Notes: a model not told the origin generated them from the letters alone. 64,000 bases of DNA from Lucifuga dentata (GCA_014773175.1 VXCM01002004.1:269255-333254); one strand, 5' to 3'; counted from the first letter of the stretch, positions 47,088 to 60,437 are shown. Numbers and translations: made by a program.

Positions 47088-47093
47088 TTTATT
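47088..47093 (-). terminator. candidate poly(A) signal for rnd2
   Basis: TTTATT on the + strand, so AATAAA on the - strand, about 810 bp past the rnd2 stop codon. No transcript evidence. Confidence 0.3.
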
Positions 47094-47229
47094 TTTCACA
47101 AAGAAACAATTTCAAAATAGCAACACCAGCAGTGACTTCAGTGAATCCAATTAACACAAAATAGTGTTAAACATGTAAAACAAAATCAGATATGTTGTGA
47201 GTTTTTTTTTTCTAGAATGCACTTGTGGT

Positions 47230-47360
47230 TGCAGTACTTGCACACACCTTCACAATATTTTCAGTCCTTTAAAAATAAAACCAAAAAAAAAAACNTGCAG
47301 TACTTGCACACACCTTCACAATATTTTCAGTCCTTTAAAAATAAAACCAAAAAAAAAAAC
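47230..47360 (+). repeat. 65-bp duplication around N at 47295
   Basis: 47230-47294 and 47296-47360 appear identical. Read as an unmerged contig overlap. Confidence 0.9.
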
Positions 47361-47905
47361 ATTTTCATTCTAATTTGGTTGAAACCATCATACATCTGTT
47401 CACTAGAATCCCTTTTCAGCATTAATGTACATACAGGTTTTCCACTCAAATAAAGCAACAGGAAACAACTTCAGGTAGACAGTCACACGTCTACTGAGTA
47501 ACCTGCTTTTCAAAACAAGCTTCATCCCCAGTCGTCCTGATTCAACATCCACTCTCTCTCTCACTGTGGCCATTGCATCATCCTCTTGTTAGAGCGGTTT
47601 CAGGAAATTAATTCCTCTTTAATACCCAGGACTTGATGGCACTTCCACTATCTCAGCTTCCTCATGTCCAGAGGGTTTGTCCAACTTGCCATCATCATCA
47701 AAACAACAAATACGTAAACAGCTTTGAAAATATGCACCAAAAGAAATCCAAAGCATTTGTTTCCACAGTGCAGCATTTCTCTTTTCCTTACTCCTCTGCA
47801 GTGCAAAAAACAAGAATATGAGAACAAAATACAATAAATAGAGTCCCTCTGTTATATATTTCTGTATTTTTGTATATACATATATATATTTGTTATGTTG
47901 GGTCT

Positions 47906-48175
47906 CTACATGAGCACACAGCTCTTGGCCCGGTCCTTCCTTATGGCTGGTGCTGAGTCCATTTGCTCAGTCCGTGCCGGTAAAGGTGGCAGCGGGAGCT
48001 GCGACACTCGCTTCAGGCCCCTGCGGGAGCTGCTGCGTTTTAGCTGAGGCTTGTGCGGCCTTCGCACCGACGCCAGCGTGGTGATGTGGAACACGTCCCG
48101 AACGCTGTTCTCTGAAACCTTGGAGGTGCACTCTACATAGGCCACCGCCCCCATCTGTCGAGCTATCGTGCTTCC
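47906..48175 (-). CDS. rnd2: rnd2 last coding exon, C terminus with CAAX box
   Basis: Acceptor GTCACAG precedes 48175; the stop TAG is at 47908-47906. 89 residues: [18 protein letters not shown], then [10 protein letters not shown], a basic Ser/Arg tail ([10 protein letters not shown]), and [10 protein letters not shown]. The terminal CAAX cysteine is the lipid attachment site. An upstream in-frame ATG in the intron is not a start. Confidence 0.96.
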   Translation of the reverse strand, partial: GSTIARQMGAVAYVECTSKVSENSVRDVFHITTLASVRRPHKPQLKRSSSRRGLKRVSQLPLPPLPARTEQMDSAPAIRKDRAKSCVLM

Positions 48176-51100
48176 CTGTGACACAGAGAGATGAAGAAAG
48201 AGATGATTTATATAAGATTCTTCATTATCACTATAAAAACCATCAGCAACATCTTGATGTGTGCAGCAACATCTTCTTGTGATGTGATTTTGTGTGCATC
48301 ACAGTGCATTTCTGCTGTGCTTTTTATCTTTTCAGTGGATTTTTCCACTGGTATTTGCCTTCAGCAGAAATAACCCTGACAGAAACATGTCAGACTATGT
48401 TTGCCTGTGCCACAATCTTTCTCCTACTCTCAGGGTTTAAGTGGTCCTGTGAGAAAACTCAACAACAACAAAATGCTGTGGGAGAACTTTATAAAAAAAA
48501 AAAAAAACCCTAAATTCCATGACATTTACTCCATCCTTTATTGTACCTATAAGCAGCACTAACTCAGAAGACTTAAATGCCCAAGAGAGATGCAGCAGTC
48601 CTGAGACAAAGATACTGATCTAAACCATAGACTCCATGTCAAGATCTAAACATGTCTGGAGACAAATAAAGTTCCTCTATCTGAGACATGAATAATGTAG
48701 ATACTCTTCTGTCTGGCAGTGTTGGCTTTGTGGTAACAAAGTGGGAGCAGAGCAGAACAGAGCCCATTGGACGATTAGTGACATGGAGCTATTTAGAGAG
48801 AAGAGGCCAAACTCAACAGAACTTCTCCAGCACTGGTGCTTAGCCATGAGTAATGTTCCAATATGCCCAGTTAATTGACACTGTAAATTGTTTACTTGAA
48901 GTCAGAGACACGCATTTCACTCCCTGAAGTATCCGTCATCTTTTCAGTATGGCCTCTGGTCTTGTTTCATGACTAGACTAACTGATGAGACGGACTCCAA
49001 TTCCCATGACTGTAGAATCCTTTGCTCTCCAACACGAAGAGCATTTCATACCCCAACAGAGTCGGTTTGATTTTATCAAGGCTGTGCTGAGTCACATATA
49101 AGAAGCGATGAAGTCCTCATTAGGTGGAACGGCAGATTTCGATTCAGGGTGGAGGTGGGGTGAGGTTGTAGGAAAGAGAGGCTGTCGTGGCAAGCAGGAA
49201 AACTCGATCGGATCGCAGGTAGATTGACGCGGAAATGTCTAGCGTTCACTTAGTGGTCACTCTTCCTGTGACTCCTCAGCTGTGATGGAATTCAATTTGA
49301 GATCAACAACAGGATAACGACACAAGCAATTGGATTACAGCAGCAAAATGTTTACCGCGCAGAGCGTTGGCATCTGCTGTGTGACGCATTCTCCGGGCAT
49401 GTTTGAGGGACAAATAGTAGCTGCTTCAGACAAAAATAGTCACTGAGAAGGAGCAAAACAATGGCCTAATGTAAGCCTGGCCACAAATTGTCGCCAGCCA
49501 TTTTACATTAGCTCTGTGGTTTGCCACTCCAATCTTTTGTTTGTGTGTCTTATTTACATGCACTGGCCCTTTTTTTCAGTGTTTTTGGAGGCTGCGTGCT
49601 TTTAGCCTCTAGTGCTCTCAGACAGCCGTGGAAAAAGGGCTCCTTTGTTCTGAGGGCTTTTGTGTGGCGGCGAAAAAGACCCTCCATTTTTTCTGTGTCC
49701 AACACAGGAGCGCACAACATGAACACACAGAAAGCTGATTAAAATTCACAGATTTACAGAACAGTTTATCATCCCCTCCCTCTTCCCCATCCCCTTGGCT
49801 TAGAGGTCATGGCGGCATGTGATAAAAGGGCTCGCTCATTTATCAATGTCCGCTTTTCTATTCATCCTGCAGTTTGCAAATCCCTAAATCTGCATGAATA
49901 TTTCATTTCTGGGGAAAAACGTCTCCCTACACATAAAGTCCACTAACCACCTATGCCTCTTCCTCGGCCCTCAACATAAGCAACCTTACATCGCTGTCAG
50001 CAAATTACAGTCAAAATGCCAACCCCAGCAACATGCCCCGAGGGAATTCACACAGCTGTCATTCTGCAGGGGTTGATTGTGTTGTGTGAGCCTCCTCTCA
50101 CACTCGCCTCCTCTGGGACATCATCAGAAACGCAATGACATTGCTGATCCTAGGGGGGGGGAAATGGCATATTATCGCTGAATTGCTTTCTAATTTCTTT
50201 TCTGCTTCCGTTGTTGTTTTCAGAGCCCGTCTTCCTTCCCACAGCGCCTTCCAAGCCTTTTCCTCTTCCTCCCTCATTATTTATCCATCGGTCTCTCTTT
50301 AGATACCCACAGTGTACTCGTTCTCACCTGCTCGTGGGTGACAGGGATGAGACGTTGCCTGGAAAGCTCCCTCAGGGTGTTGACATCTGTCCTCATGTCC
50401 AGCTTACAGCCCACCAGCACCACTTTAGCATTGGGACAAAACTCCTGCGTCTCGCCCTGCCACTGCAGAGACAAGAGAGACAGAAATACACATATCACAC
50501 ATATGATGAAACACACATATCACTGGTTTTCCTAAATATATAGTACTGCCTGTAGTATATATGTATAGTATATGAATATATAGTGATGACCCTTATTCCC
50601 CTGACACTGAATACCTCATCTTGAGTATAACCAGCAATTTCTTTGCAGAGGGAATTTAATGCTCTCTTGATGGAAGACAATTGTTGTCTAAGGGTCAAGA
50701 GGAAATTAAAGTGTCTTGGATTAATAGCCTTTTTTAGAGCTTTAAATCTTATATCTGCACTTAGATTAATGAGTGGATGGTGGTTCGTTCCTTGATATGT
50801 TATACTTTGATATCTAAGTAACATCGTACAAGCGAAATAATGTGAAATTATATCGCCTTGGTTCAGGTTTCTGCAGAACATGATTTGTTATACTTCGCTC
50901 AGTCAACAAATCTATTTCAGGTTCTGTACAGAAAAGGTTGAGCAGTCCTTCTAAAACTTACCCTGAGATTAAATGTCACTTCTGAAACTCAGCTGTACCA
51001 ACATACTATCTTTTCCCTGCGACACAAATATCAAAGATCAGCCGACAGCCTTGAAAAGTTAGAATATTCCAGATGCCATGCGTACAATGTCAGGGTTCAC

Positions 51101-51585
51101 ATTCACTCTTCAAGTTGAAATCAACCTTTGACCTTTCCAGCCCATCCCTATTCTCTCAGTAACATCCAATCAAAACCTTCGATTGTTTAACCCTCTCTCC
51201 TCCCCCAGCTGTCATCCAGCGACCTTGCTGACCTGCAAGTCCCTGGAGGTCAAGAGTCTAATTTGGGATGGTGATTGTGCAACAGGTTTTCCATGTGCCC
51301 CTAACTTTCAAAGATTATCAGGGCGACAGCTAGGTGTCAGAGGTCATGACAACCCCCTGCCAAGGGATTCATGGGAAAACCAAGAGCTTGATGGCCGCTC
51401 TGCTTCTCCCTGTTGACAGAGTGCGCTGAGGCTTGTGAGATATTTGTGGGTTTAAGAAAAGGTGTCTCGGGTTAGATCTACAAAGTCTGTAGGAGCGTTT
51501 TAGCAGCTCCCCTCAAACCACTAAACACGTCAACGGGCCAGCTGTGGGAAACGTCCTGCACCTACTAGGAGCACAGTTCAAAGGG

Positions 51586-51618
<33 letters not shown>

Positions 51619-51645
51619 NACCTACTAGGAGCACAGTTCAAAGGG

Positions 51646-51680
<35 letters not shown>

Positions 51681-52517
51681 GCTTCAAGATGAGAGACCAG
51701 TGAAAGGCAGAGGCCTGTTTTACATGACACACATGCACACAAACAAACCTATTAAGATGGGTGTCTCTGGGTATACAATAGGAATTTCACAATGTGTGTG
51801 GCACGCAGTCTGCCACTTTCTGGTAAAAACAGGTCCATGACCACATTCATCAACCCCACCCCAACATTACCACCATACTCTGGCCACCACCCTAATCCCA
51901 AGTCTAGTATCTCAACCACAGGCCTCCATGCAAATGTTAACTAGCAGCATCTGGCCACCCATTCTGCATAAAACTCGCACTTTAAATTTTAAATTTCCAT
52001 AAAAATGCAAGGTCTAGTACTCTTGAACAGGCTCTGCAAAAGAAAGGCTTTGATATGGCTGGTGTAGCTAATTTGCGTATCTGATATTTTCTCTACCCAC
52101 TTGGCTCCAGAGCCTCTCCTCTCATTCTTCACTCTGACCTTCCATTTTTTTACAGGGTCAGGGGTTAAGTATCCAGATTTTTTTGATGAGATAAAGGAAT
52201 GGGAGTCTCTAACCTCAATGCTGACTGGCTCTATTGTTAAGTTATAAAAAAAAAAAAAAAAAAAAATGCAAGCTGCAGGCAAAGAAATAAGTGAATACAA
52301 GATGCTAAGCAGGAAATACTGAATTTGTCGGTCAGTTTTCTCATGTTTAAGCAAACATTAATGCTGATCTAAAGTGATGAGAAGTAGAGAGGAAGAAACA
52401 CACTGACCTTCTTTATGACACTGTCCAAAGTCTCTGGACGGCTGATGTCAAAACAGATGAGAACGGCGTCTGAATCAGGGTATGCTAGCGGCCTCACATT
52501 GTCGTAATAAGAGGAAC
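47906..52517 (-). CDS. rnd2: rnd2 (Rho family GTPase 2), last three coding exons
   Basis: Rnd proteins are atypical Rho GTPases that stay GTP-bound and act as switches on actin, in Rnd2's case in neurons. Exons on the - strand: 52517-52408, 50462-50328, 48175-47906. They join in phase to give 171 residues, starting with [19 protein letters not shown], the segment just after DTS. The serine where Ras-like proteins have catalytic glutamine is typical of Rnd proteins. The base-recognition motif appears as VGCKLD, then the Rho insert ([15 protein letters not shown]), and VECTSK as the G5 motif. The C terminus is basic and ends CVLM, a CAAX box expected to be farnesylated. [19 protein letters not shown] matches RND2 better than RND1 or RND3. 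The first exons (P-loop, switch I; about 63 residues in human) are not seen. Convergent with mrc2. Confidence 0.94.
48176..50327 (-). other. rnd2 intron
   Basis: No further exon seen. The stretch 49740-50120 is repeat-free and may be conserved non-coding DNA. A poly(A) run lies at about 48491-48506. Confidence 0.7.
50328..50462 (-). CDS. rnd2: rnd2 exon with base-recognition motif and Rho insert
   Basis: Acceptor CTGCAG precedes 50462 and donor GTGAGA follows 50328. 45 codons: [20 protein letters not shown], then [17 protein letters not shown] and LIPVTHEQ. Phase 0 on both sides. Confidence 0.96.
50463..52407 (-). other. rnd2 intron
   Basis: No exon. It contains a (CA)n tract duplicated around N at 51619 and a poly(A) run at about 52245-52265. 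Confidence 0.7.
51560..51678 (+). repeat. 59-bp duplication with (CA)n around N at 51619
   Basis: 51560-51618 and 51620-51678 both start ACCTACTAGGAGCACAGTTC and end in CA repeats. Confidence 0.9.
52408..52517 (-). CDS. rnd2: rnd2 exon after switch II
   Basis: On the - strand the acceptor CCACAG precedes 52517 and the donor GTCAGT follows 52408. It encodes [20 protein letters not shown] through [11 protein letters not shown]. It enters in phase 1, so its first codon is shared with an exon upstream, and leaves in phase 0. Confidence 0.95.
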
Positions 52518-52840
52518 CTGTGGACACACAATAACATATGGCATAAGGTCAGGGTGTCTTCTGGGAAATTCCAGTGTGTACTTGGTTTTAACCTGATTTA
52601 CCCCCATGAGGCTCTTTCATCCTAACCATATGGCTAATTTTGTCAGTTAGAAACACACTGAACATCCCTGGAAGGTGATCTAAATGTCATTAAGATACAG
52701 CTAAACCATTACAGCTGGAAGGAACTATGACATGCACTTGACATGCTGCTGCTCGAATGTGCACGTTTGCATTCTGCAGATGCAAATAATCCTTGAACTT
52801 AACAGTTGTGCATATTTGAGTAACTTGGTCTTGTGGGCTT

Positions 52841-52841
<1 letters not shown>

Positions 52842-52871
<30 letters not shown>
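52842..52871. repeat. (CA)n microsatellite
   Basis: Uninterrupted CA tract of 30 bp. Confidence 0.95.
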
Positions 52872-52872
<1 letters not shown>

Positions 52873-53479
52873 CTATGGCCTCCCGTTATCACAGCGTCCA
52901 CCCTCAAAAGTGAGTTATTGTGGGTTGAGGAAGGAGTCCTTGGGCATACAATCCATAATCTTCTAGAAATGACAGCGAATGCCAGCACAAAGGCCAAACT
53001 AAAGGTTGAAACCCTCAATCCTTTCCACTCATCCTTCTTCATGTCTCTCTTGCAAATGGTCCTTGTTTTAAAATCTTCTATTTTCTGACACTGTGAGATT
53101 TACTTGCACTCAAATGCCTCTCCTCATTCTCACTTTTCATTTCTGTACCTTGATCAAATTTGAAGGCAGAGTGGTGCCTCTGTAGTTTCACAAGATGTTC
53201 TGTTACATGGCTCTTGCTCTCTTACAGCTCTCATTAGGAAGCTTGTAAAAATATTTGGGCTCTCTGGGAAATGCGGCTGTGGGCACCCTCCCTCCCGTCT
53301 CCCTTGGGAGCTGGTGTGGACCTGCGCTCTTGCATTTTGATTGGAACAGCACCCTGGCTGCATAAATTCAGCAGCATGAAGACAATGCACTGGATTCTAT
53401 AACTCCAACTACTAAATTTTGAAATCCACAAATTGATAGCCTATACTTTGCCATATATACAGTACAAACACACCCAGAT

Positions 53480-53560
53480 TCAGATTTAGGATCTCTTTAT
53501 TGCTGAGGAACATACCAAATGACTATAATAATTATAGATTATGCCATTACCATGCTCCAT
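53480..53560 (-). mobile_element. possible LINE-like 3' tail
   Basis: CAGATTCAGATTTAGGATCT followed by CTTTATTGCTGAGGAACA resembles fish retroelement tails of the type TTTAGATTCTTTATTGTCA. Short and old. Confidence 0.35.
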
Positions 53561-54805
53561 AACAGATTTGGCACAATAGACTGCCAGCCTGTTAAAGCTC
53601 TGCATGCCTTTGTCTGGCAGAGTAAATGGAGTCTGCACAATAGCAATACAGCCTGTTTCAGCATCACTATGTTCTCTTTGTTATAGATGGAATGAGAGCA
53701 CTACAATAGTTGCACGCGGCCCGTTGCCCCGGACATTCAGCTGGCTGTCCTATGCTGACCTCAACTCTCCTGAGTGAGAACAAAGTAACAGGCTCCCTGC
53801 CAGACCATCACAACCTGCACATTTATGATTGATGGCTTTTGTATATTAAAGTAAAAAGAAGGTTTCAGTTAAATGAAACTCTGCAAAACCCCCCCAGGTA
53901 AGACGTGTAACAATCTCTTATAAATCTGCCCTTTAATGTTTTTGTTTCGCTGCCTTTATGTAGCCCCAAAAGGGACCCTAGATGACATTGTTTCTGATTC
54001 CATTCCAAAGTCCCAGTGACAGAAGTAATAAGTTCCTGTCAAGCAAATTTATTTTGGGAACAGCTTCAGGTAGCTATTCTGTGTGGTTCAAACTTTTACC
54101 TTCCTCCTTGGTCTTTGTATCATGCACGCACTGTTAAATGTTCAAAAGGCCATTAGTTTTCCAAAATGCAGCCTTACTGAGCTCATAACTGAAACTAGCC
54201 TCCTCAGGACAGGCCTTTAGGCCTTTTGAGTAAAATCCCTCTGTAGTGTAGCAAAAACTGAAACTAACGCTAGAATGCTTTAGCGTCAGACTTTAGCTTC
54301 GAAAAGTTTTAGCTTCAAAACTTCTCCACACAGAGGATAATTTAGCAGTGTAGCAAAAATCATTCATACTTTTTGGAAACTTTGATAATATCACTTGATA
54401 CAAAGACCAAGAAGAAAGGATGAAAGTTTGGATCACCATAAAGTGACAGCCAGGAAGAAGTTCACAAAAGAACTTCTGATTATAGTTGTTGGGACCATGG
54501 CATAGTGGACTGGAATCTGAGGTAAAGCCTTACTGATATCCCGCTAATCATGGTTTCAAATCATCTAAAAGTGGGTTAAATTTAATTGACAGGTGAAGCA
54601 TCTAGGTAAATTGTGATTTCAGTGACCATATTTCACTCCATATCTGACACTAATTGAAATATGGTCATTGAAATGCAGTTGAAACAACGGATAAAAATGA
54701 TTTTTCACCCAAATTTTACCTACTTTAAACCAGGCTACAAGTGCAAGTGTATATTCAGCATAATATAAAATAAAAATGCCATTTAACCCTACACACACAA
54801 CACAA

Positions 54806-55011
54806 CAATGGTTCTTAATCCTGGTCTTTGTGACCCACAGCATTGCATATTTTCCAGCTCTACCCAGGACTGATTAACTAATTCTGGTGTGTTTAACCCA
54901 TCTTGATTGAGTGAACACACCTTATTTAGCTCATCAGGTGTAGGTAAAGCCGGAAGAGATGAAAAAAAATGCAATGCTGCGGTAGATGTGGATCAGGATT
55001 GAGAACCACTG
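54806..55011. mobile_element. hAT-type MITE with CAGTGGTTCTCAA-type ends
   Basis: The left end CAATGGTTCTTAATCCTGGT and the right end, reversed, CAGTGGTTCTCAATCCTGAT are inverted repeats of the well-known hAT class in fish. About 206 bp. The left border abuts an ACAC simple tract, so the 8-bp duplication is not readable. Confidence 0.8.
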
Positions 55012-55271
55012 CCTTACAGCATGCCATCAGAAAGTCTTAAGGCCATTTCACACGGAGCACAGATTTCCCTGCAAGGAAATCCACACCACAATTCCGAACC
55101 GCACTGGTGTTTTCACTGGTGTTTTCTCTGGTGTTTTCTCTGTGCTGTTGTCAGGAAAAACAGCCTTTATTCTCTTCCTTCTCTTTACTAGTGTTGCTGT
55201 TACTACTCTCTCACCCAAGTCTTACTAGTATTTAGTATTGCTGAGAGAGCAGGACAGATGTACACATACAC

Positions 55272-55305
55272 TCCCCCCCCCCCCCCCNAAAAAAAAAAAA
55301 AAAAA
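55272..55305. repeat. poly(C)-N-poly(A) junction
   Basis: A C run, an N at 55288, then an A run. Looks like two contig ends joined at homopolymers. Confidence 0.85.
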
Positions 55306-58300
55306 CCTAATCACATGGATGCCAGGTCCAGCAGTCAGCAAAGTACACAGTGTACAACAGTCATCTCTGATTGCTAGTGGTCACACATGAGGTATTGCAG
55401 CTGCTGAAGTTAGTCTTTAGTATGTATCACAGCACAGCAGACCTGTACAGAGGTTAAAGCTGAAGAAGAAAAGAGATAGAGCATGGGGGGGGGGGGNGGG
55501 TGGAGAACGATTTAATGACTTTGACGCTGAGGCTAGATGCAGAGACACTGGCAAATTAAAGTCGAATCCAGATGAAGATGAGGAGGCTTCAGATGAAGCA
55601 AAGTTGAGACAATGGCACACGTTTGACTTAAGAAGTAATTCAAGGCTGAGATGAGACCTTTGGAATCAATTTGTCGATCCCAAAGATCAAAATGATTGGC
55701 AAGCTACGGTCATGACAGGCTTTGTCTCAGTACAGCAATCCACAGCTCCTCTGCCCTGAGTGACAGGGAAGCTACCTCAGGACTTTTGCAAAGTCAGAAA
55801 AAGTCCTCTGAGGAAGAAGAGGTGAGGGGAAAGAGCTGTGTTTAAAACAAGCCGAGCAGGCACAAATAAATGCCAGTCACCATAATGATCAAGAACATGA
55901 GGAGGTGGAGAGCAAAGAAGTTTTCCTGATCGTAAAATATATCACCTTCATTGCCTGAAATGCACTTGCTACCACTTCCATTGAGGAGACATGACCAGAG
56001 ATAAAAGAGGTGGAGGAGAGGAGGTGGACATTAGGTAAGTAATGAAAGAACTGGACTCAGCAGGACAGATCAAATAAAGAGGTATGAGAGCTCTAGGTTG
56101 GCGATTGGTGGAGCTGGCCTGTGCCCATTTACTGTGAGGTGGAACAAAAGGTCAATTGAATTTCAGATTTAGACAGGATGAGTTAGATGGAGCAGGACAG
56201 TGAGGGAGGGGAGCACAGCCTGGCAGGTCCAGTAAAAACCATCAACCCTGGCATTTCCCCTCAATGAGGGGGACCCTGCCACGCGGTGCCAAGGACAGGC
56301 ATAAAACACCCCTCCCAAAATACAACCTTAGCATTAGCCTAATTTAACACCGGCGATCTCTCAAAAGGAGAAAATGTCCACTGTCTTTATTTCCACAGGA
56401 CTAATTAGAGCCAAGCCACGTTACAGTGCTGTGAAGGAGTGTAGAAGCAGCACATGTGGGAGAAAGTACTCCTCGCCAGCCATCAGTAGAGCTTCATCAA
56501 AGGCCACAAATATCCCAGAGGATGTTAAGGCAGATGTGAACTTAGTGGAGTGATAATGTAGATTAATAAACTTGAGTTTCTGGTATGACTTCGTTTATGC
56601 CTCCAGTCCCCCGATACATGGACTTCCCTGCAGGGACAGGCATGATTGTTAGCTTATCTGCGTATTCAAATCCTGCTCCCCTAAGTATTATATTATGTAT
56701 TAAAAAAAAACACAAGGGCCGTCTGATAGGAAATATCCTTCAGGAAACCTCAGGAATTGAGTGCACAATTCGCATCTAACAACAGAACAGAGAAAAGCTT
56801 TCCAGACTTTAGTACATCAATCTGAACCATCACAGCATGATATTTCTCTCTCCGTCTCTCTTTGTTGAATGCTCAATGCGGAAAAGCAACCATTATGAGG
56901 TAGGGAAAATATATTCTTTTCCTACAGGCTTTCTGATGTGTTCGTGCACATATGGCTGGGAGTCAGCGGCAACAAACAGCCTCATTAGGCCGTATAGACT
57001 CTGAAAAAAAGTCATGCACACAAATGCAGGCAGGGTATAAGGAAACAAACATTATCTATAGAGCTGCAAGTCACATGGTCATTCAAGATATGATGTCTCA
57101 AATGTTGCCCATGATAACAATGGCATCACAGTAAGCGAGTATAATGCAAGAAAAACATGTGCAATACATCATGATATGTGAGTAATTGAAGAGGAAAATA
57201 CATCCCTAATAAGTAATCAACTGTAATTCCACCAGTATAAAGTCAGCAAATGAGTAAAAAGCGCTGCATTGAGGAAAAATAGACCACAGTCTCTAGTGAT
57301 AAAGTATAAAAAGCCTTTATTACATGGGCAGGAGCAAGACTATAAAATATGATCAATGCATACCAAACTAAATCATCAGGGCCATGAAGGTTTATGACTT
57401 GATATAACAGCTTTTTATATTTTCCCACCAGAGACAGAGTGCTGTTGTCTACTTTTCCTTTGTTCGAGCCTTGTTTACTCATTTTTTGACTCCTTTCCTT
57501 AATTTCTCTGTACCTGTCTTACAATAGAGCACCTGTCAGAATGTCAGAGTCAAGCAGTGTTTCCTTCCCTGTTTTTGTGATTTTAAGACCAAAGTACACA
57601 GAGTCGGACTATTCAAACACACAGCAACATTAACGTGTGCCATTATTTCAACAGCCAAAAGTGCTAACACATCACAATATATCTCAGTGCAGATTGTTTG
57701 CCCTAGTCCTACTCAAATGTCACCAAATCCTGCAAATAAATCAAACTGTGACTGATTTAGCTGCAGCTTTTCGCCACCACATACACTGCATCTTTTTTTC
57801 TCTCCTGCAGCTGTTCTCTTCTTGAAATCCACCTTCAAAGCAACAGCAAAACATTTCAAGTTAGGGTGACCAAGTATCGTAGCAACCTGGAGGGATGCAA
57901 ATGGCTTCATTGTGAGGCCCTGAAAGGAAGGAAAGAGGAAGAGAGCAGGAGAGAGGAGAACGTGGAGGCTAATGACTCTAGTGCATTGAAGAGTTGAGGT
58001 GACTAAGAGAAGAGAAAAAAACTTAGGAGTGAGGCTCCATCTTTTAAGAGGTTCAGCAGACTTTTCATTGCTGAATTCCAGTCTTCAGCACATGGGAGCT
58101 TATGTTGTGAAGTGGTACGGCTGCTCCTTAATCAGGACTCAACTCAAATAGAGATAAACAGAGACTGCTGCCAAAAGTGTAGCTACTTTGACCCTGTGTA
58201 CTGTCATCCTGATATACGAGACCACAGATATTTTATGGTGTGCATAATCCTGCACAAAACTTTCTTTTACAATCCCTCCAAGGAGAATCCAATGTGATCT

Positions 58301-58804
58301 ACCACATACAGTGCCACCAACCTCATTCTCACAATTCCAAAATCTGTAAGTCGCGCTCACGATAGAAAAATCTAGCTGAAAGTTTTCGGAGAATTCACTT
58401 CCACGCATAAGTGAGGGCTTCAGGATGACAAAAGTTGTCAAGTCAGCTGGCTGTGCAAGCAAAGACAATGACTGCTTAAATTTAGCAGAGAAATACCAAG
58501 TTTACCTAACTACCAGCTACTCATGAGTTACCAAGCAATTGAATGTGCCATATTTCCCAATATGTTGCATTAATGCATGTACAGAAGGGCAATTAAGGCA
58601 AATTAAAACACAAATATATCACATTTATCTATAGGACACCAGCAACCAACTACCTTTTAGTGAAGAATCGTAGTGAAGGAAGGCAGATAAGTACTGCGTC
58701 ACTTGATATTACAAAAATCCACTTCTTGGCATCAGTTGAATGTTTGTTGGGCTTCCACACATTTTTGCAATTTCTCAAAAACTAAGCCACCATTCTTAAT
58801 TAAA

Positions 58805-59175
58805 GAAAACAAAAAAAAAACAGCCATATGTATCCTATGATGGACTATCAACAGATGCAACTGAGCCCAGATCCAGATATTAATTCAAATCTGTCTAAGA
58901 TAAAAACTCAAACTCCCTGTAGATTAACAAAGAAAGTTAAAAACATGCAACTACCACCAATGTGTAGCTACTGTAAGGTGCTGCTGATTTAGCAATATAT
59001 ACTGGTTTTGACCTATTATCAGCAGTTACAGATACAGATTTAGAAGATGATGTTTGCAATATCGCACGTCTGATTTCGATGCGATAATAGGAAAAAGTCT
59101 GACTTTATATTGACCAAAAATCAAAATGAGAAAATGAGATAACTGTTGGGCCCTGGCAGAGGTATGTGCTCTCTG
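58805..59175 (+). mobile_element. dispersed repeat, uninterrupted copy (empty site for copy C)
   Basis: TATGTATCCTATGATGGACT followed by ATCAACAGATGCAACTGAGC, through to GTTGGGCCCTGGCAGAGGTA. It is colinear with the two flanks of TTAA-family copy C at 44.8-45.4 kb. TCAA at 58848-58851 occupies the TTAA insertion position. Confidence 0.65.
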
Positions 59176-59603
59176 GACGCCCTCTGGTTTTTCAGTTACT
59201 TACATTTTCTGTGAGTATTCTGTCAAAAAATGTTGGGATGTTTGATGTTCAGCTTGGTACATAACAGCAGGACATACAGTAGACTGGCTGTAATGACTTG
59301 TTCGTCTGGGTAGACCCACACAACTCAAAGTCTAAAATTTTAGACTTGCTATTGTTGCAAATCTAACCTCCAGATTCCATGATCAGACAAAATCAGCTTT
59401 GAAATGCTAAATGCAGTCTTCCATGCTCTTGTATCAACAGCTCAAGGCAATAAATCTACAAGTGAAAAATGAGCATGAGCCAACGAAACAAATCATGACA
59501 GGCTGTAATGGGGCGACCTTCTCAGGCCTACTCTGGATTAAGGCTTTTATCTCTACCTGCTATGGACTCTGTAGTCTGGCATGAAGGCAATATAAGGATT
59601 TGT

Positions 59604-59606
<3 letters not shown>

Positions 59607-59644
<38 letters not shown>
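59607..59644. repeat. (CA)n microsatellite
   Basis: Uninterrupted CA tract of 38 bp. Confidence 0.95.
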
Positions 59645-59647
<3 letters not shown>

Positions 59648-60399
59648 TGAAGTTGTTGATCTGTAGTTGAGATGACTGTGTCAAGTTTTCAAAGATCATC
59701 ATGCAGCCGGGACAGTGGAGGTGACACAGGTTAAATGGCCATTAACCTTCTGTGTCTGCAGCCTTCACATGGAGGATATCAATCAAAGCTTTCCCTCTGG
59801 AGGAAGTGCAGGCTTTGAAGGGCATTGAGCACCTTCTTCAGATCCGCTCTGAGCTCTACTGTGATGGAGTTAATGCCCATGTTTGTCATCCTATTGCGGG
59901 TTGAATAGCGGGTCCAGCCATGTCGGTGTCAAAACAGCTCCAGGGACGGAGGCATTACGATCCATCTCCTGCTCGCCCCAAGGGTATCGAGATGGACTTA
60001 CTGTGTCCTCTCTTTCTTCCTCACCTTTCTCTTTTATAACCACACACACATTTCACCAGAGAAACAGCTATGCATTTCATTTCCTGTTGTTGGAGCTCTG
60101 TGTCTGTCTGAGGCTGCGGTTCATGCTGTGCTTTGCTTTAGTTTCTTTAAAGATCACTGTGTTCTTTTTTTGTCACTCAGTGCTTCTGTCTGTATATATA
60201 CAATTTCTCTCTCCTGCTTAAAAACCCAATCATATCATTTTTGAACAACAGTTTGCTTACTTGAGGTGTAGCAGCATATACTGTGACACTATCAGTATTT
60301 TAGATGTTTTAAGACAAACACTAACTTGCATTTGTTTGTGTGAGGAAGTCAAGTAGCTGTGAGCGGATGTCAGCTGTGTTCAGGGAGCACAAGCAGATC

Positions 60400-60437
60400 T
60401 TTTTTTTTTTTTTTTTTNTTTTTTTTTTTTTTTTTTA
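60400..60437. repeat. poly(T) run with an N
   Basis: T homopolymer on both sides of an N at 60418. Confidence 0.9.

Larger units (their letters stand above)
47070..47905 (-). other. rnd2: probable rnd2 3' untranslated region
   Basis: Non-coding AT-rich sequence after the rnd2 stop, ending at a candidate poly(A) signal. It includes a 65-bp duplication around N at 47295 (47230-47294 and 47296-47360). Confidence 0.35.

Noticed and set aside
50277..50516. rnd2 product reading on past the donor at 50328
   Set aside because: The read-through sequence after THEQ is intron; the following exon continues the family sequence in phase.
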